Shown here piece after piece: positions 17,511 through 18,815 of a stretch of DNA of 18,815 bases. The notes beneath the pieces are model-generated. The model made no database searches, had not been told where the DNA came from, and saw only the letters and a list, made by a program, of their open reading frames with translations. How positions within the stretch are numbered: the stretch's first letter is position 1; the number at the start of each line of letters is the position of its first letter. This stretch comes from an uncultured Polycyclovorans sp. (GTDB taxonomy: Bacteria > Pseudomonadota > Gammaproteobacteria > Nevskiales > Nevskiaceae): NCBI GenBank assembly GCA_936928855.1, contig CAKZHZ010000071.1:1-18815 (forward strand). Reading direction: 5' to 3'. A program made the translations under genes and the position numbers.

Positions 17511-18629
17511 ATGACGTCCCCCCGCATTCTCGGCGCCGCCCTGCTGTGCGCCGGCCTCGCCGCCTGCTCCAGCATGCCCCGGCTCCCCTCATTGGTGGGC
17601 AGTGCCGACCGCGAGGACCCGCCGCTCCCGGCCTATGCCGGGCTGGTGACCCTGCAGGAACGCTACCTGACGGTGCGGGTAGAGGAGGACAACACCGATT
17701 CCGTGGCCACCTGGCACGGCCCCGGTGGCGAACACTGGCTGCTGGCCACCGCCAAGGAAACCGACCACCTGCTGGTTTTCCAGGCCAGCAACGGCACCCT
17801 GCTGCGCAAGGTCGGCGCCAGTGGCAGCGAACCCGGACAGCTTGAGCGTCCCAACGGGGTGGCGGTGATCGACAATCTCGCCTTCGTGGTGGAGCGCGAT
17901 AACGCCCGGGTGCAGGTCTTTTCACTGCCGGACTTCCAGCCGCTGCTGCAGTTCGGCAACGGCGAGGAGCAGCCCCTGGTCAAACCCTACGGCCTGTGGA
18001 TACAACCCATGTCAGGCGGCAGTTACCACGTGTACGTCACCGACAACTACGAAACCGAGGATGAGCAGATCCCCGCCGACAGCGAGCTGGGCCGCCGGGT
18101 CAAGCAGTACGCGGTCAGTCAGAGTGCCGTCGGCTGGGCCGCCCGCCCGATCCGGGCCTTTGGCGAAACCAGCGGCCCCGGACGCCTCAAGGTGGTCGAA
18201 TCCATCTGGGGCGATCCCGAAACCGGCCGCCTGATGGTGGCGGACGAGGAGGAGTACACCGAGCGGCGCATCAAGGTGTATGGCTTCAACGCCCGATACG
18301 CCGGCCGCACGATGGGCGCCGGGGTGTTCCGCGCGCAACCGGAAGGGCTGGCACTGTACCGCTGCGCCGGTGACCGCGGCTACTGGATCGCCACCGACCA
18401 GAGCCACAACGGCAACTACTTCCATTTCTTCGACCGTCAGACGCTGGATTACCAGGGCAGTTTCCAGGGCGCCGTCACCTCCAACACCGATGGCATCTGG
18501 CTGACCCAGACGGCGTTTCCGGGCTTCCCCGGCGGCGCCTTCTTCGCGGTGCATGACGACGGCAACGTGGCGGCCTTCGACCTCAACGAGATTGTCAGCC
18601 GTCTGGGACTGCAGGCCTGCGGGCGTTAA
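17511..18629 (+). CDS. Phytase-like beta-propeller lipoprotein
   Basis: A protein of 372 aa. GGAG lies 6 nt before the ATG. The signal peptide ends in a lipobox LAAC (Cys19) followed by Ser, predicting outer-membrane anchoring. The body resembles beta-propeller phytases (3-phytase, Ca-dependent). TVRVEEDNTDSVATW (54-68) aligns with the family's DDPAIW strand, and later segments follow in family order: LMVADEEEY (241-249), QPEGLALYR (276-284), GYWIATDQSHNGNYFHFFDR (290-309) and SNTDGIW (324-330). Several acidic residues of classical phytase motifs are replaced, for example the NNVDVR region reads RPNGVAV (113-119). Activity on phytate itself is therefore uncertain; another phosphate ester is possible. 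It starts 43 bp after the receptor stop and is probably cotranscribed with it. Pairing of such propellers with TonB receptors is a known pattern. Confidence 0.8.
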   Translation: MTSPRILGAALLCAGLAACSSMPRLPSLVGSADREDPPLPAYAGLVTLQERYLTVRVEEDNTDSVATWHGPGGEHWLLATAKETDHLLVFQASNGTLLRKVGASGSEPGQLERPNGVAVIDNLAFVVERDNARVQVFSLPDFQPLLQFGNGEEQPLVKPYGLWIQPMSGGSYHVYVTDNYETEDEQIPADSELGRRVKQYAVSQSAVGWAARPIRAFGETSGPGRLKVVESIWGDPETGRLMVADEEEYTERRIKVYGFNARYAGRTMGAGVFRAQPEGLALYRCAGDRGYWIATDQSHNGNYFHFFDRQTLDYQGSFQGAVTSNTDGIWLTQTAFPGFPGGAFFAVHDDGNVAAFDLNEIVSRLGLQACGR

Positions 18630-18636
18630 AGCCCGC
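18619..18636 (+). other. Small hairpin over the phytase-like stop codon
   Basis: GCGGGC (18619-18624) pairs with GCCCGC (18631-18636) around a 6-nt loop containing the TAA stop. No U-tract follows, so at best it is a weak or rho-assisted end for the plus-strand transcript. Confidence 0.35.
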
Positions 18637-18648
18637 TGACACGACGCA

Positions 18649-18713
18649 CAACAAAAGGCGCGGATCGACGCACACCGGCCGGAGGAGGGCAAAGGCCGGG
18701 GCGACGATCCGCG
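18649..18713 (-). terminator. Probable terminator of the minus-strand gene at the right edge
   Basis: CGCGGATCG (18659-18667) pairs with CGATCCGCG (18705-18713). After a mismatch and three more pairs, CCGGCC (18675-18680) pairs with GGCCGG (18694-18699). On the minus strand the structure is followed by CCTTTTGTTG (18649-18658), a T-rich tail. It lies 41 bp beyond the stop codon of the partial minus-strand gene. Confidence 0.6.
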
Positions 18714-18723
18714 ATGGAGCAGC

Positions 18724-18741
18724 CGGTGCCGGCTGGCACCG
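18724..18741. other. Perfect 7-bp hairpin in the convergent region
   Basis: CGGTGCC (18724-18730) and GGCACCG (18735-18741) flank a 4-nt loop GGCT. No T-rich tail is present on either strand. It adds to the structured 3' region of the minus-strand gene; function is unknown. Confidence 0.4.
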
Positions 18742-18753
18742 ACGGGAGGGTAT

Positions 18754-18815
18754 TCACCCGGTACTGTCGAGGACTTTCTGTCGTTCGATTTCGGCGGAGA
18801 CGAACTTCACCCAGT
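18754..18815 (-). CDS. C-terminal end of an unidentified minus-strand gene
   Basis: Nineteen sense codons and a TGA (18754-18756) are visible; the rest lies beyond the right edge. The peptide WVKFVSAEIERQKVLDSTG is amphipathic and helical. The FVSAEIERQ part recalls the C-terminal helix of Bug/TctC-type solute-binding proteins, but this is too short to assign. A terminator-like hairpin with T-rich tail downstream on the same strand supports a real gene end. Confidence 0.4.
   Translation of the reverse strand, partial: WVKFVSAEIERQKVLDSTG

Overview
The window looks like chromosomal DNA of a high-GC Gammaproteobacterium. The evidence is the GC-rich third codon positions, a Salmonella/E. coli-style prp locus with a sigma-54 activator, Caulobacter/Xanthomonas-type TonB receptor architecture, and an MMPL/DUF1329/DUF1302 envelope cluster of the kind common in Pseudomonas, Nevskiales and relatives. 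The genus cannot be fixed from sequence alone. No RNA genes, insertion sequences, phage genes or CRISPR arrays were seen.

Left block (1-7138, all minus strand): a MerR-family regulator lies upstream of a three-gene envelope operon. The operon runs from an RND/MMPL permease, through a periplasmic DUF1329 (LolA-like fold) protein, to a DUF1302 outer-membrane protein whose 3' end is outside the window. The operon promoter has a MerR-type 19-bp spacer. Both intercistronic gaps hold long perfect GC-rich hairpins without U-tracts. Together the proteins would span inner membrane, periplasm and outer membrane as an exporter of hydrophobic or lipid-like cargo (inference).

Middle block (7207-11032): a compact methylcitrate-cycle divergon. 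prpB and prpC (minus) end in a strong intrinsic terminator, and prpR (plus) is divergent. The 149-bp intergenic region shows a nearly complete sigma-54 control layout: a PrpR-like palindrome, an IHF-like site and a -24/-12 promoter for prpBC. The palindrome covers the prpR start codon, which also lacks a Shine-Dalgarno sequence. prpD/acnD/prpF/prpE are not in the window.

Right block (11033-18629, plus strand): a probable phosphate-scavenging island. It has two tandem PhoD-family phosphatase paralogues (Tat-exported lipoproteins), a TonB-dependent receptor with an N-terminal carboxypeptidase-regulatory-like domain, and a phytase-like beta-propeller lipoprotein. Upstream of both phoD genes and of the receptor are Pho-box-like direct repeats, each 10 bp before a -10-like hexamer, the same geometry as the E. 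coli phoA promoter. I infer a PhoB-controlled unit: surface or periplasmic enzymes release phosphate from esters, and the receptor takes up the substrate or product.

The right edge (18630-18815) holds a convergent intergenic region with several hairpins and the last 19 codons of an unidentified minus-strand gene.
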